A DNA stretch of 64,000 nucleotides from Streptomyces sp. B21-083 (GCF_036898825.1 NZ_JARUND010000001.1:3906001-3970000); one strand, 5' to 3'; counted from the first letter of the stretch, positions 1-8,493 are shown. Numbers and translations: made by a program. The notes: a model not told the origin generated them from the letters alone.

Positions 1-542
1 GTGGGGTCGGTCACGGCCATCACCGTGTAGTACTCGGACTCGCCCGCGTTGGTGATCCAGCGCTTCACGCCGTTGAGGACGTAGAAGTCGCCGTCGCGGA
101 CCGCCCTCGTCTTCATACCGGCCGCGTCCGAGCCCGCGTCGGGCTCCGAGAGGCAGTAGGAGAACATGCCGTCGCCCTTGGCGAGCGGTGTCATGTACCT
201 CTTCTTCAGCTCCTCCGAGCCGGACAGGATGACGGGGAGGGAGCCGAGCTTGTTGACCGCCGGGATCAGGGACGAGGACGCGCACACCCGTGCGACCTCC
301 TCGATCACGATCACCGTGGCCAGCGCGTCGGCGCCGGCGCCGCCGTACGACTCGGGTACGTGCACCGCGTGCAGGTCGTTGGCCACCAGCGCGTCGTGCG
401 CCTCCTGGGGGAAGCGGGCTTCCTCGTCCACTGCGGCGGCGTACGGCAAGATCTTCGCCTCGGCCAGGGAGCGGATCGCGTCGCGGAGCATGTCGTGCTC
501 CTCCGACGGGCGGTACAGGTCGAAATCAGCCGATCCGGCCAA
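1..542 (-). CDS. Acyl-CoA dehydrogenase, N-terminal part (cut by window edge)
   Basis: About 180 N-terminal codons of a flavin-dependent acyl-CoA dehydrogenase, which oxidises acyl-CoA to enoyl-CoA in fatty-acid or branched-chain catabolism. The reading begins LAGSADFDLYRPSEEHDM, the usual N-terminal helical domain. It continues into the FAD/substrate-binding middle domain with FSYCLSEPDAGSDAAG and RWITNAGESEYYTVMA, both family hallmarks. The start is a TTG at 540-542 with GAGAG a few bases upstream; the other upstream frames close at once. The C-terminal domain with the catalytic base lies outside the window. The 220 bases between it and the divergent sugar dehydrogenase are unusually A+T-rich around 575-620 and probably hold the promoter. 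The substrate cannot be told from this part. Confidence 0.9.
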   Translation of the reverse strand, partial: MAGSADFDLYRPSEEHDMLRDAIRSLAEAKILPYAAAVDEEARFPQEAHDALVANDLHAVHVPESYGGAGADALATVIVIEEVARVCASSSLIPAVNKLGSLPVILSGSEELKKRYMTPLAKGDGMFSYCLSEPDAGSDAAGMKTRAVRDGDFYVLNGVKRWITNAGESEYYTVMAVTDP

Positions 543-765
543 GGTCTCTCACGCTCCAAAGACGCTGTGTGACTGACGCTAACTACCGTTAAGTAACCCT
601 GTAGGTAATCCAAATTTTAAGGGCCTGCCCACCCCAGTGTGACGTGAGCTTGGCGACAGGGGGATTCTGCCCGGCCGGGGCCGCAACAGCCCCTAACAGG
701 CCCGCGACTATGCTCGCCATCGCACACACGACCACCCCCAGGCCACACCCCAGGAGCAGGCACCC

Positions 766-2109
766 ATGGCTCTCAAGATCACCGTGATCGGCACCGGATA
801 CCTCGGCGCCACCCACGCCGCCGCCATGGCCGAACTCGGTTTCGAAGTGCTGGCACTGGATGTGGTCGAGGAGAAGATCGACCTGCTGCGGCAAGGCCGG
901 GCTCCCATGTACGAGCCCGGGCTCGACGAGCTGCTGCGCAAGCACGTCGCCGGGATCGAGGGTTCCACCGGGCGGCTGCGCTTCACCATGGACTGGGCCG
1001 AGGTCGCCGCCTTCGGCGACATCCACTTCGTCTGTGTGAACACCCCGCAGAAGCACGGCGAGTACGCCAGCGACATGTCGTACGTCGACGCCGCGATCGA
1101 GTCCCTCGCCCCGCACCTGACCGCCCCCGCCCTCGTCGTCGGCAAGTCGACCGTGCCCGTCGGCTCGGCGGACCGGCTCGCCCGCACGATCGCCGGACTG
1201 GCGCCGGCCGGCGCGGATGCCGAGCTGGCCTGGAACCCGGAGTTCCTGCGCGAGGGCTTCGCCGTCCAGGACACGCTGCACCCCGACCGGCTCGTGGTCG
1301 GCGTACGGAGCGAGCGGGCCGAGAAGCTGCTGCGCGAGGTGTACGCCACGCCGATCGAGGAGGGGACGCCGTTCGTCGTCACCGACTTCCCGACCGCCGA
1401 GCTGGTGAAGACCTCCGCGAACTCCTTCCTCGCCACCAAGATCTCGTTCATCAACGCCATGGCCGAGGTCTGCGAGGCCGCCGACGGGGATGTGGCGAAG
1501 CTCGCCGAGGCGATCGGGTACGACGACCGGATCGGCAAGAAGTTCCTGCGGGCCGGGATCGGCTTCGGCGGCGGCTGTCTGCCCAAGGACATCCGGGCGT
1601 TCATGGCGCGCGCCGGGGAGCTGGGCGCCGACCAGGCGCTGACCTTCCTGCGCGAGATCGACTCGATCAACATGCGTCAGCGCGGCCAGATGGTGGAGCT
1701 GGCCCGGCAGGCGCTGGGCGGCGGCCCGTTCCTCGGGAAGCGGGTCGCGGTGCTCGGCGCCACCTTCAAGCCCGACTCGGACGACGTCCGCGACTCGCCG
1801 GCTCTCAACGTCGCCGGGCAGATCCACCTCCAGGGCGGCCAGGTGACGGTGTACGACCCGAAGGGCATGGACAACGCACGACGGGTCTTCCCGACGCTCG
1901 CGTACGCCGACACGGCCCTGGACGCGGTCCGGGGCGCCGACGCCGTACTGCACCTGACGGAGTGGCGGGAGTTCCGCGAGCTGGACCCGGCGGCGCTGGG
2001 CGAGGCGGTGGCCCACCGGCTCGTGCTGGACGGGCGCAACGCCCTCGACCCGGAGCTGTGGCGGCGGGCCGGGTGGACGTACCGGGCCATGGGGCGCCCT
2101 ACCGCCTGA
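766..2109 (+). CDS. UDP-glucose/GDP-mannose 6-dehydrogenase family protein
   Basis: A 447-residue NAD-dependent nucleotide-sugar dehydrogenase, most likely UDP-glucose to UDP-glucuronate, which supplies sugars for cell-surface polymers. The N-terminal Rossmann motif is VIGTGYLG (residues 7-14). The central domain carries FLREGFAVQD and the catalytic cysteine in GFGGGCLPKD (about C271). The C-terminal UDP-binding domain has LGATFKPDSDDVRDSP. Length is normal for the family. ATG start with GGAGC-type spacing upstream. It stands alone: a GGGAGGAA/TTCCTCCC hairpin follows, and the next gene is 500 bases away. GDP-mannose cannot be excluded as substrate by motif alone. Confidence 0.92.
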   Translation: MALKITVIGTGYLGATHAAAMAELGFEVLALDVVEEKIDLLRQGRAPMYEPGLDELLRKHVAGIEGSTGRLRFTMDWAEVAAFGDIHFVCVNTPQKHGEYASDMSYVDAAIESLAPHLTAPALVVGKSTVPVGSADRLARTIAGLAPAGADAELAWNPEFLREGFAVQDTLHPDRLVVGVRSERAEKLLREVYATPIEEGTPFVVTDFPTAELVKTSANSFLATKISFINAMAEVCEAADGDVAKLAEAIGYDDRIGKKFLRAGIGFGGGCLPKDIRAFMARAGELGADQALTFLREIDSINMRQRGQMVELARQALGGGPFLGKRVAVLGATFKPDSDDVRDSPALNVAGQIHLQGGQVTVYDPKGMDNARRVFPTLAYADTALDAVRGADAVLHLTEWREFRELDPAALGEAVAHRLVLDGRNALDPELWRRAGWTYRAMGRPTA

Positions 2110-2133
2110 CGGGGCACCGGCGTCGTCAGGAGC

Positions 2134-2176
2134 AATTCCTCCCCCGCCGGAACTCGGGAGGAACTCGGGAGGAAAT
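2134..2176 (+). terminator. Hairpin after the sugar dehydrogenase
   Basis: AATTCCTCCC (2134-2143) can pair with either of two tandem GGGAGGAA copies (2156-2163 and 2167-2174), which come from an 11-base direct duplication of AACTCGGGAGG. It lies 25 bases past the stop codon. There is no T-run, so this is a Streptomyces-style terminator by position. Confidence 0.45.
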
Positions 2177-2623
2177 CCCAACGGCAGGCAAAATGGGGGG
2201 CCGTCGCATTCGGCGCGCGACGACAAATGTGATGCGCATGCCTCCCTCGAGAAATGCGTGACGGGACCGGACGGACATCCATCACCGGGGCTCGTCCCAC
2301 TCGCGCATGAGAGCGCCTGAGCCGGGGATGACGGCGCCCCGCACCAGCTTGTACCCCCTCCTCCCCCCCTCCTCCAAATCTCCAGAACCGGTTCGAATTC
2401 CATTCGAGCGATGTGTGGGAATTGCTGTGCCATAGGCACGAATTCTCCATGGCCATATTGCGCGTATTGACAGCCTTCTCGACCCATCTCACAGCGGGGG
2501 TACCCCCGAAAGAGAGGTGGGCAACAGGCAGTTAACGAGCGCGTAGCCAAGCGGAATCCGCACCGCCCTCCAATGGTCCGCATTCACCTACCGGAATGAC
2601 CGGACCATGCCAGGAGAGTGCTC
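2177..2623. other. Intergenic region, A+T-rich in its second half
   Basis: No supported gene. The stretch 2380-2470 is clearly richer in A and T than its surroundings, and TTGACA occurs at 2466. A good -10 box is not visible, so a promoter for the copper operon is only suspected. Long open frames across this stretch are antisense extensions from the neighbouring genes. Confidence 0.4.
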
Positions 2624-3316
2624 ATGCCCTTGTTCCGTAGGCCGGGTGACCACCGCGACGAGTTCGTCGCGGGGGCTCTCGTCGGGGCGGTGGTGATCGT
2701 GCTCGGCTACGCGTCGGGCATCGGCGCGACCACCGCCTCCGGCGCCGCCGAGGCCGCCGCTCCCCCGCCGGCGCCGCCCGTGGCGACGGCACCCCCGGCC
2801 GCCGCCCCGGGCGACTCCGGCATGCAAGCGCCGGGCGGGGACACGGGCGGCGGCACGAGCGGCGGCTGGACGGGCCAAGTACCGGCGGGCACCGGGGAGT
2901 TGCCGGTGTACGGCGGCGACACGGGCACCGGCTCCGGCTCCGGGGCCGGGGCCGGCACCCCGGGTCACACGGGCCATGCCGGGCCCGGCACCTCACCCAC
3001 CCCGACGCCCACCCCTCCCTCCGGCACCTCGCCCGCCCCCGCCCCTTCCCCGACCCCCTCCGGCTCCGAGCCGCCCACCGACGACGGCAGCTGCGCCGAC
3101 GGCGAGGTAAGGCTCGTGGCACCGCTCCTCACCGGCATCACCCAGCCCTTGTTCGGCCTCCTCGGCGGCACGGACGCCACTGGTACGGACGTCGACGAGA
3201 CCCCCGACCCGACGGCCGCCCCGTGCATCGGACTCGCTCCTCTCTCCGGCCTGCTCGGCGGCTCCGTCCCCTCCGTCTCCCCCTCCGCGTCCCCGCTGCC
3301 GGAGGTCACGCCGTGA
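2624..3316 (+). CDS. Membrane-anchored Pro/Gly-rich protein of the copper operon
   Basis: A 230-residue protein of unknown function. An N-terminal membrane segment (about residues 15-35, GALVGAVVIVLGYASGIG) is followed by an extracytoplasmic chain very rich in Ala, Pro, Gly and Thr, with only two or three cysteines near the end. The ATG at 2624 is chosen because AGGAG sits 7 bases upstream. The GTG at 2618 would be too close to it. The stop codon overlaps the GTG start of the CopCD gene by 4 bases, so the two are translationally coupled. Low complexity prevents a family assignment; a surface spacer or a partner of the copper system is possible. Confidence 0.7.
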   Translation: MPLFRRPGDHRDEFVAGALVGAVVIVLGYASGIGATTASGAAEAAAPPPAPPVATAPPAAAPGDSGMQAPGGDTGGGTSGGWTGQVPAGTGELPVYGGDTGTGSGSGAGAGTPGHTGHAGPGTSPTPTPTPPSGTSPAPAPSPTPSGSEPPTDDGSCADGEVRLVAPLLTGITQPLFGLLGGTDATGTDVDETPDPTAAPCIGLAPLSGLLGGSVPSVSPSASPLPEVTP

Positions 3317-4680
3317 CCCGCGGCCGTACCCTCCGCGTCCTCTTCCCTCTCCTCCTCGGCGCCCTCATCTACGGCCTGGTCGGGGCGCCCCCGGCCGCGG
3401 CCCACACCGAGCTGGTCAGCTCCACCCCGAAGAACGGCGCACGGCTCGCGAAGGCCCCCGACCACCTCGTCCTCACCTTCGACGAGCCCGTCGACCTCAC
3501 CGACGTCCGCGCCATGACCCCCGACGGCGACCGGCTCCCGGTGACCCGCCCACCGCACGGCGGCGACGACACCGTGCGGATAGCCACCGCTGGACCGGCG
3601 AACGGCACGCTCTTCGTCGTCTGGTCCGTCGTCGACATGGAGGACGGCCACGCCTCCTCCGGCCGGCTCTCCTTCACCATCGGCACGACGGCTGGCACCG
3701 CGGCCGCCCATGGCGCCCAGAGCCCCCAGGGCGCCCCGGACCGCGGCGACGAGGCCACCGCGCCCACCCCCTCGCCCCTGGTGCGGAAGGGCCTCGTCGC
3801 CGCTCGCTGGGCCGGGTATCTCGCGCTGGCCGTGTTCGTCGGCGGGCTCGCCTTCGTCGCGCTGCTGTGGCCGCGCGGCGCGGAGACACCCCGGGCGCGG
3901 GCGCTGCTCTCGCTGGCGTGGGTGTGCGGGCTGGTGTCGACGGTCGCGGGCATCGGGCTCCAGGGCGCCTACGTCTCCTTCGGCGGTCTGCGGGACGCGC
4001 TGCGCCCGGCCTCGTACACCGAGGTGCTCACCACCGAGCCCGGTGTCGCGCTCGCCGCGCGCGGTCTGCTGTGGGTGCTCGCGGCTGTGGTGCTGAGCGC
4101 GCTGCTGCAGGGCGGGGCCAGTACCTCGCGCTCACCCGGCTGGCGCGTGGGCGCCCTCGCGGTGGCTCTCGGGCTGCTGCGGACCACCGGTATGCGAGGG
4201 CACAGCTCCGAGGGCAGCGAGCCGGCCTGGGGCGCCGTCGCCGACCTCGTCCATCTGCTCGGGGCCGCACTGTGGATCGGCGGCCTGGTCATGCTGACGG
4301 TGGCCGTGCTGCCGCGCCGCCGGCCCGTCGAACTGGCGTCGGTGGTGCCCGGTTACTCGCGGCTCGCCGCCGTCTCGGTCGCCGCGATCGTCGGCGCCGG
4401 GCTGGTGCTCGCCTGGCAGGTCGTGGGGTCGTACGACGCCCTGCTGCACACCTCGTACGGGCACCTGCTGCTGGTCAAGACCGCCGTCCTCGGGACCGTC
4501 CTGGTGGCCGCCCAGGGCAGCCGTCAGTGGGTGCGCACCCGCCTCGATCTCGCCGTGCTGCTGCGCGGCGACGCCGCCACCGTGCGGCCCTTCGGTTACT
4601 CGGTCGCGGCCGAGACGGGGCTCGTCCTCGTCGTACTCGCCGTGACGAGTCTGCTGGTCACTGCCGATCCCGGCCAGTGA
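3313..4680 (+). CDS. CopC-CopD fusion copper protein (YcnJ type)
   Basis: A 455-residue copper resistance/uptake protein. Residues 1-30 are a signal peptide ending PPAAA. Cleavage would leave His31 as the first mature residue, the usual N-terminal Cu(II) ligand of CopC. The CopC beta-barrel (31-125) includes HTELVSSTPKNGARL, LTFDEPVDL and MEDGHASSGRLSF. A Thr/Pro linker follows, then the CopD part with about eight membrane segments (from residue 160), including GHSSEGSEPAWGAVADLVHL and ALWIGGLV. The GTG start at 3313 has GGAGG upstream and overlaps the previous stop. The CopD C-terminal half resembles family members that move copper inward. The cupredoxin gene starts 27 bases downstream. Confidence 0.9.
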   Translation: MTRGRTLRVLFPLLLGALIYGLVGAPPAAAHTELVSSTPKNGARLAKAPDHLVLTFDEPVDLTDVRAMTPDGDRLPVTRPPHGGDDTVRIATAGPANGTLFVVWSVVDMEDGHASSGRLSFTIGTTAGTAAAHGAQSPQGAPDRGDEATAPTPSPLVRKGLVAARWAGYLALAVFVGGLAFVALLWPRGAETPRARALLSLAWVCGLVSTVAGIGLQGAYVSFGGLRDALRPASYTEVLTTEPGVALAARGLLWVLAAVVLSALLQGGASTSRSPGWRVGALAVALGLLRTTGMRGHSSEGSEPAWGAVADLVHLLGAALWIGGLVMLTVAVLPRRRPVELASVVPGYSRLAAVSVAAIVGAGLVLAWQVVGSYDALLHTSYGHLLLVKTAVLGTVLVAAQGSRQWVRTRLDLAVLLRGDAATVRPFGYSVAAETGLVLVVLAVTSLLVTADPGQ

Positions 4681-4707
4681 ACTCCCCCTGAAAATCTAGG
4701 AGTTGCT

Positions 4708-5865
4708 TTGAAACGCACCGACGAAACCGGTGGGGCCGGCGAGCGCGCACCGCGCCGCGGGTCGCCCGCCGGGAACCGGTCCCTATTGATCGCGGGGCTC
4801 GGCGCGGCCTTCGCCGCCGTGCTCAGTCTGGGACTGCTCCAGGCGGCCTCCGGCAGCACCACGACCCCCACCTCGGACTCGGCAGCGGGCGCGGCTCAGG
4901 CGCCCGCAGCCGTGGCGGCCGCGGCCGCCGAGGTACAGCCGGCCGTCGCGGCGGCACCCGACCACCAGGTCGACATCATGAACTACAAGTTCGGCGACGG
5001 CGCGCAACTGGTCGTCAAGGTCGGCGAGACCGTGCGCTGGACGAACCACGACAGCGTCCCGCACACGGTCACCACCACCAAGGGCCCGAAGAAGTTCGAC
5101 TCGGGCACGCTCGCGCAGGGCGACTCCTGGTCGTACACCTTCACCACGGCGGGGACGTACGAGTACTACTGCGCGGTCCACCCGGACATGGTCGGATCGG
5201 TGAAGGTCGTCGCGGACGACAGCGGCTCGACGGGCGGTTCGACCGGTGGTTCGACCGGTGGTTCGACCGGTGGTTCGACAGGCGGGTCCACGGGTGGCTC
5301 CTCGGGTGGCTCCTCGGGTGGCTCCACCGGCGGGTCCTCAGGTGGCTCCACCGGCGGTACGTCGGGCGGGTCGACGGGCGGCTCGACGGGCGGCTCGGGT
5401 TCGAGCGGCGGCGGCAGCACCGGTGGCAGTAGCGGCACCGGCGGCAGCACCTCGGGCGGCTCGTCCGGTGGCAGCACCGGCGGTTCCGGGGGCGGCGACG
5501 GCAGCGGTGAGCAGTGCGCCAGCGTCCAGGACGTGCTCCTGCCGATCCTCCAGCACATCAACGCCGCGCACCTGGAGCGGTCTCCGGGCCAGCAGGTGCA
5601 GGACGCGCTCGCGCTGGACTCGTACATCAAGCTGCACACGGTGTGGATCGAGACGATCCTGACGCCCGCCGTCAACGGCGGCGGAACGGTTGTCGACGAA
5701 ACGCTCAGTGTCCTGCTGAACCACATCAACAAGGCACACCTGGAGGAGTCGCCCGGGCAGCAGATCACCGATCTGCTCGACGTCGACAGCTACGCCAAGA
5801 TGCACACGGTCTGGGCCGAGCACCTGCTCGCACCCACCGAGGACTTCCTCACCGGCAGCTGCTGA
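4708..5865 (+). CDS. Secreted amicyanin-like cupredoxin with Gly/Ser/Thr linker and C-terminal repeats
   Basis: A 385-residue exported type I copper protein. The N-terminal membrane/signal segment is around residues 25-50. The cupredoxin domain (about 88-171) has NHDSVPHTV and YYCAVHPDMVG, giving ligands H119, C155, H158 and M161 in the CxxHxxM spacing of amicyanin. Residues 172-270 are almost only Gly, Ser and Thr (GGSTGGS-type repeats). The C-terminal 110 residues hold two copies of a roughly 40-residue helical unit (about 276-318 and 335-374) sharing H-I-N-x-A-H-L-E-x-S-P-G-Q-Q and LHTVW/MHTVW. The start is TTG at 4708, behind TAGGAG. It is probably an electron or copper carrier working with CopCD. 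Confidence 0.85.
   Translation: MKRTDETGGAGERAPRRGSPAGNRSLLIAGLGAAFAAVLSLGLLQAASGSTTTPTSDSAAGAAQAPAAVAAAAAEVQPAVAAAPDHQVDIMNYKFGDGAQLVVKVGETVRWTNHDSVPHTVTTTKGPKKFDSGTLAQGDSWSYTFTTAGTYEYYCAVHPDMVGSVKVVADDSGSTGGSTGGSTGGSTGGSTGGSTGGSSGGSSGGSTGGSSGGSTGGTSGGSTGGSTGGSGSSGGGSTGGSSGTGGSTSGGSSGGSTGGSGGGDGSGEQCASVQDVLLPILQHINAAHLERSPGQQVQDALALDSYIKLHTVWIETILTPAVNGGGTVVDETLSVLLNHINKAHLEESPGQQITDLLDVDSYAKMHTVWAEHLLAPTEDFLTGSC
5222..5505 (+). repeat. GGSTGGS-coding low-complexity repeat
   Basis: About 280 bases of short degenerate repeats (units such as GGTTCGACCGGT and GGTGGCTCC) that encode the Gly/Ser/Thr linker of the cupredoxin. The first dozen units are near-identical, which suggests expansion by slippage and a length that could differ between strains. 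Confidence 0.85.
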
Positions 5866-5886
5866 CGGTTCGCCCCCGAGGAAGGA

Positions 5887-5923
5887 CGCCGGTCCGGCCG
5901 AGGCTCAGTCGGCCGGACCGGCG
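5887..5923 (+). terminator. Strong hairpin between cupredoxin and YceI-like gene
   Basis: A 15-bp perfect stem (CGCCGGTCCGGCCGA pairing with TCGGCCGGACCGGCG) around a 7-base loop, 22 bases after the cupredoxin stop. There is no T-run. It either ends the copper operon or reduces read-through into the YceI/cupredoxin pair. Confidence 0.75.
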
Positions 5924-5982
5924 CCCGCCTCATTCTCCACACCCCCGCCACACTTCGGGAACCGCTTTCAAGGAGACCCGGG

Positions 5983-6507
5983 ATGACAACCGTCACCCTG
6001 CCCACCGCCACAGCCATCGCCGCCGTACTGCCACGCCCCGGCCGGTACGCCGTGGCCCCCGACCGCTCACTGGTCGAACTCACCACCTGGTACGGCCCGT
6101 TCCCCACCCACCGCCGACGCGTCACCCTCTCCGGCGCCGCCCTGACCGTGCCCGACGATCCCACCGAGCCCCAACACCCCGCCCCCGCCGCCACCCCCAC
6201 CCTCCGCTTCGAGTTCGAGGGCCTCGACCGGACGGACGGCGCCCCCACCCTCCTCACCTCCGACACCGTCGAACTCCTGCGCGGCGGAAGGCAGTTGCAG
6301 CTCACCGGCGATCTGCACCTGCGCGGAGTCCGCTTCCCCGCCCTGCTGCGCCTCCGGGTCGTCGAGCGCGCCGACGACCGCCTGCTCGTCGTGGGCACCG
6401 CCCGGCTGCCCTACCGGCTGCTGCGCCGCGCGACCGGTTTCCGGGCCGGCCGTCTGCCACGCCCGGCGACACGGCTGCGGCTCCTGGTCGCCGCGGAGTT
6501 CGCGTGA
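5983..6507 (+). CDS. YceI-like domain protein
   Basis: A 174-residue protein resembling the YceI lipocalin-like family, whose members bind polyisoprenoid-type lipids. GRYAVAPDRSLVELTTWYGPF matches the YceI opening pattern (Y-x-I-D-x-x-x-S-x-v-x-F). VELLRGGRQLQLTGDLHLRGV matches the middle strand region, and the second half keeps the beta pattern. No signal peptide is evident, although related Streptomyces proteins often lack one. ATG at 5983 with AAGGAG upstream. The stop overlaps the GTG of the following cupredoxin gene by 4 bases, so the two are made together. The match is by pattern and not strong. Confidence 0.65.
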   Translation: MTTVTLPTATAIAAVLPRPGRYAVAPDRSLVELTTWYGPFPTHRRRVTLSGAALTVPDDPTEPQHPAPAATPTLRFEFEGLDRTDGAPTLLTSDTVELLRGGRQLQLTGDLHLRGVRFPALLRLRVVERADDRLLVVGTARLPYRLLRRATGFRAGRLPRPATRLRLLVAAEFA

Positions 6508-7295
6508 GTACGGCAGGGAGGCCGGTCCAGCCGCTGTACCGGGCCGCCCTCCGCGTCGTACTCGCCGTACTCGCCCTCGTCGCACTTCTGTCGGCCGCGC
6601 CCGGGCAGGCATCGGCGGCCACCTACCGGGTCACCATGCAGGGGTACGCCTTCGCCCCGGCGACCCTCAGCGTCCCCGCCGGCTCCACGGTGACCTGGAC
6701 CAACCAGGACACGGCCCCGCACGACGTGAAGACCACCTCGGGCCCGGTCCAGATCCACTCCCCCATGCTGAACAAGGGCGAAAGCTGGAGCTTCACCTTC
6801 ACGACAGCGGGTTCGTACGCCTACTACTGCACCGTCCATCCGAACATGACGGCCGGAATCGCGGTACAGGCGGCGGCGCCCGCGCCATCGGCGGCCCCGA
6901 CGCACTCCCACACGCACACGGAACCCACCTCGGGCTCGGGATCGGAGCACCACGGGACCGGGGCGGGGGCTGGGCCCGGGACCGGGACCGGGACCGGTAT
7001 GACCCAGTCGACGGCATCGACCGGCCGCACATCGACACACACAGCTCCGGTCACGGCCTCGGCAGCGGCGCCGAAAGCCCCCGGCCGGGCCTCCCCGGCA
7101 CCAACAGCACCAGCCGCCTCGCCGGTCACCGAGGCGGCTCCCCAGGCTCAGTCCGCCGCCGCCGTCGGCTCGGCACGGCCACTGGACCCGTTGCTCCTCC
7201 TGACGGGGATCGTCGCCGGGACCGCCGTCCTGTGCCTGCTGCTGGTGGGGTCGCGGGCCGCCGCTCCGCGCGAGAGGGGCGAAGCCGACGCCTAG
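6504..7295 (+). CDS. Membrane-anchored cupredoxin
   Basis: A 263-residue protein with a signal peptide (about 1-33, ending GQASA) and a cupredoxin domain (34-118) carrying TAPHDV and YYCTVHPNMTAG, that is His, then CxxHxxM, as in the first cupredoxin of this cluster. A His/Thr/Pro/Ala-rich spacer (119-225) follows, then a C-terminal membrane helix LLLLTGIVAGTAVLCLLLVG with a short basic-acidic tail. The GTG at 6504 overlaps the YceI-like stop (GTGA). Surface attachment suits shuttling of copper or electrons between membrane proteins and soluble partners. It is paralogous to the cupredoxin at 4708-5865. Confidence 0.85.
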   Translation: MSTAGRPVQPLYRAALRVVLAVLALVALLSAAPGQASAATYRVTMQGYAFAPATLSVPAGSTVTWTNQDTAPHDVKTTSGPVQIHSPMLNKGESWSFTFTTAGSYAYYCTVHPNMTAGIAVQAAAPAPSAAPTHSHTHTEPTSGSGSEHHGTGAGAGPGTGTGTGMTQSTASTGRTSTHTAPVTASAAAPKAPGRASPAPTAPAASPVTEAAPQAQSAAAVGSARPLDPLLLLTGIVAGTAVLCLLLVGSRAAAPRERGEADA

Positions 7296-7480
7296 GAGCG
7301 GTCACCGAGGCTCGTGACGACGGCCGGCAGGCGACCCGTCGCGTAGTCCCGGTGACCACCTGCTCGACGGTGATCACCTCGGGGTCGGCGCTGTCGTGGA
7401 CGACGACATCACGGATCTCTCGCGCTCGCGCCGGGCTCGCGCCCTTGGTGACGCTCGGGCACGGCAGGGGGCTCCGTTCC
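7296..7480 (-). pseudogene. Remnant of a SnoaL/NTF2-like protein
   Basis: On the minus strand a short open piece reads VVVHDSADPEVITVEQVVTG, very like the central strand of SnoaL-like polyketide-cyclase/NTF2-fold proteins, which then usually continue with TGRPF. Here the continuation ATGRLPAVVTSLGDRS is found only in the next frame and stops at once. The rest of the roughly 130-residue domain is missing on both sides. I read this as a decayed gene fragment with a frameshift. The alternative is coincidence. Confidence 0.45.
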
Positions 7481-7513
7481 ATCGGCGCGTGACCAACTCC
7501 TGCGCCCGGCAGC

Positions 7514-8023
7514 CTACTTGGCGCGGTACCGCCGCATCTTCGCGCGTGCCCCGCACCCCGCCATGGAGCACCAGCGCCGGCGCTGGGCGGGGCTGCGGTC
7601 GTAGTACGCCCAGTGGCACTCGGGCAGTTCGCAGGCCTTGAGGCGCAGCCAGGTGCCGTCGGTGAGCGCCTCGGCGACGGCCGCCGCCACGCGGGAGAGC
7701 AGCGGGCCCTCCTCGGCGGCGGTCAGGCGGGCCGAGCCGTCCCGTTCGTCGACGGTCACCAACAGCGGGGCGCGGGACAGCAGTTGGCCCAGGGGTGTGA
7801 CGGCCTCGTGCGGTGGATGCCCGGCGTGCGCGAGGCAGACGGCACGCAGGGACTCGCGCAGTTCCTTGACGGCGGCCAGTTCCCGTTCGGTGATCTCCGC
7901 GATGCCGAACGCGGCACGCCCCTCGGCGGCGTTCAGCGCGTCCCGGCCCGATTCCAGGCCTCTGGTGTTCACCAGTGCCTCCACGAGGGCCAGCCCTCCG
8001 GGCGCGGACCCGATCTCGCTCAT
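7514..8023 (-). CDS. CGNR zinc-finger / ABATE domain regulator
   Basis: A 169-residue protein of the family with an N-terminal stress-induced helical domain (ABATE) and a C-terminal CGNR zinc finger. The tail has CELPECHWAYYDRSPAQRRR followed by CSMAGCGARAKMRRYRAK: four cysteines (C-x4-C and C-x4-C) and the basic motif that gives the family its name, here CGAR instead of CGNR. Members are probable DNA-binding regulators. It diverges from two VOC genes, and the 110-base gap contains a palindrome that could be its operator. Confidence 0.85.
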   Translation of the reverse strand: MSEIGSAPGGLALVEALVNTRGLESGRDALNAAEGRAAFGIAEITERELAAVKELRESLRAVCLAHAGHPPHEAVTPLGQLLSRAPLLVTVDERDGSARLTAAEEGPLLSRVAAAVAEALTDGTWLRLKACELPECHWAYYDRSPAQRRRWCSMAGCGARAKMRRYRAK

Positions 8024-8068
8024 ACCGGCGACGGTACCTCCTCGCGTTACCTCCTATGCGGGGGCATC

Positions 8069-8109
8069 CGGTAACCGTTACCGTATGAAGCCCATCAACG
8101 GGTAACCGT
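8069..8109. promoter_or_regulatory. Candidate operator between CGNR regulator and VOC genes
   Basis: CGGTAACCGTTACCG (8069-8083) is a 7-bp-arm palindrome. The half GGTAACCGT recurs in direct orientation at 8101-8109, and GTTACC occurs again at 8046. It sits between divergent genes, directly upstream of the CGNR regulator start at 8023. Confidence 0.45.
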
Positions 8110-8133
8110 CAACAGGTGACAACGGAGGAATCC

Positions 8134-8493
8134 ATGGCCATCGCCAAGTTCGACAGTGTCGTCCTGGACTGTCCGGACCCCGGCGCCCTCGCCGCCTTCT
8201 ACGCCGGGCTGCTGGGCGGCACACCCGAGGTCGAGGAGGACTGGGTCGACCTGCGGATCCCGGACGGGCCGCAGCTGGCCTTCCAGGCCGCTCCCGGCCA
8301 CGTACCCCCGCAGTGGCCGTCCACCGACGCCTCGCAGCAGTTCCATCTGGACGTGACCGTGGCCGACCTGGACGCGGCCGAGCGGGAGGTGCTCGCGCTG
8401 GGCGCGAAGCCGCTGGACACGGAGGACCGGGACCGCTCGTTCAGGGTTTACGCGGACCCGGCCGGGCACCCGTTCTGCCTCTGCGCGGGATGA
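8134..8493 (+). CDS. VOC-family (glyoxalase-like) protein 1
   Basis: A 119-residue single-domain vicinal-oxygen-chelate protein. It begins IAKFDSVVLDCPDPGALAAF, the usual first beta-alpha-beta unit. FHLDVTVADLDAAEREVLALG opens the second, and it ends YADPAGHPFCLC. The ATG at 8134 has GGAGG 7 bases before it. Such proteins bind small molecules or act as isomerases and resistance proteins; no substrate is indicated. It forms a tandem pair with the next gene, 43 bases on. Confidence 0.85.
   Translation: MAIAKFDSVVLDCPDPGALAAFYAGLLGGTPEVEEDWVDLRIPDGPQLAFQAAPGHVPPQWPSTDASQQFHLDVTVADLDAAEREVLALGAKPLDTEDRDRSFRVYADPAGHPFCLCAG

Noticed and set aside
589..2583. A 660-codon open frame on the minus strand across the sugar-dehydrogenase gene
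   Set aside because: It is antisense to a clear dehydrogenase and reflects G+C-rich third positions; the translation is rich in Arg, Gly and Pro with no domain.
5222..5505. Short regular repeats suggestive of a CRISPR array
   Set aside because: The units are in frame, code for Gly/Ser/Thr inside a cupredoxin gene and have no distinct spacers.
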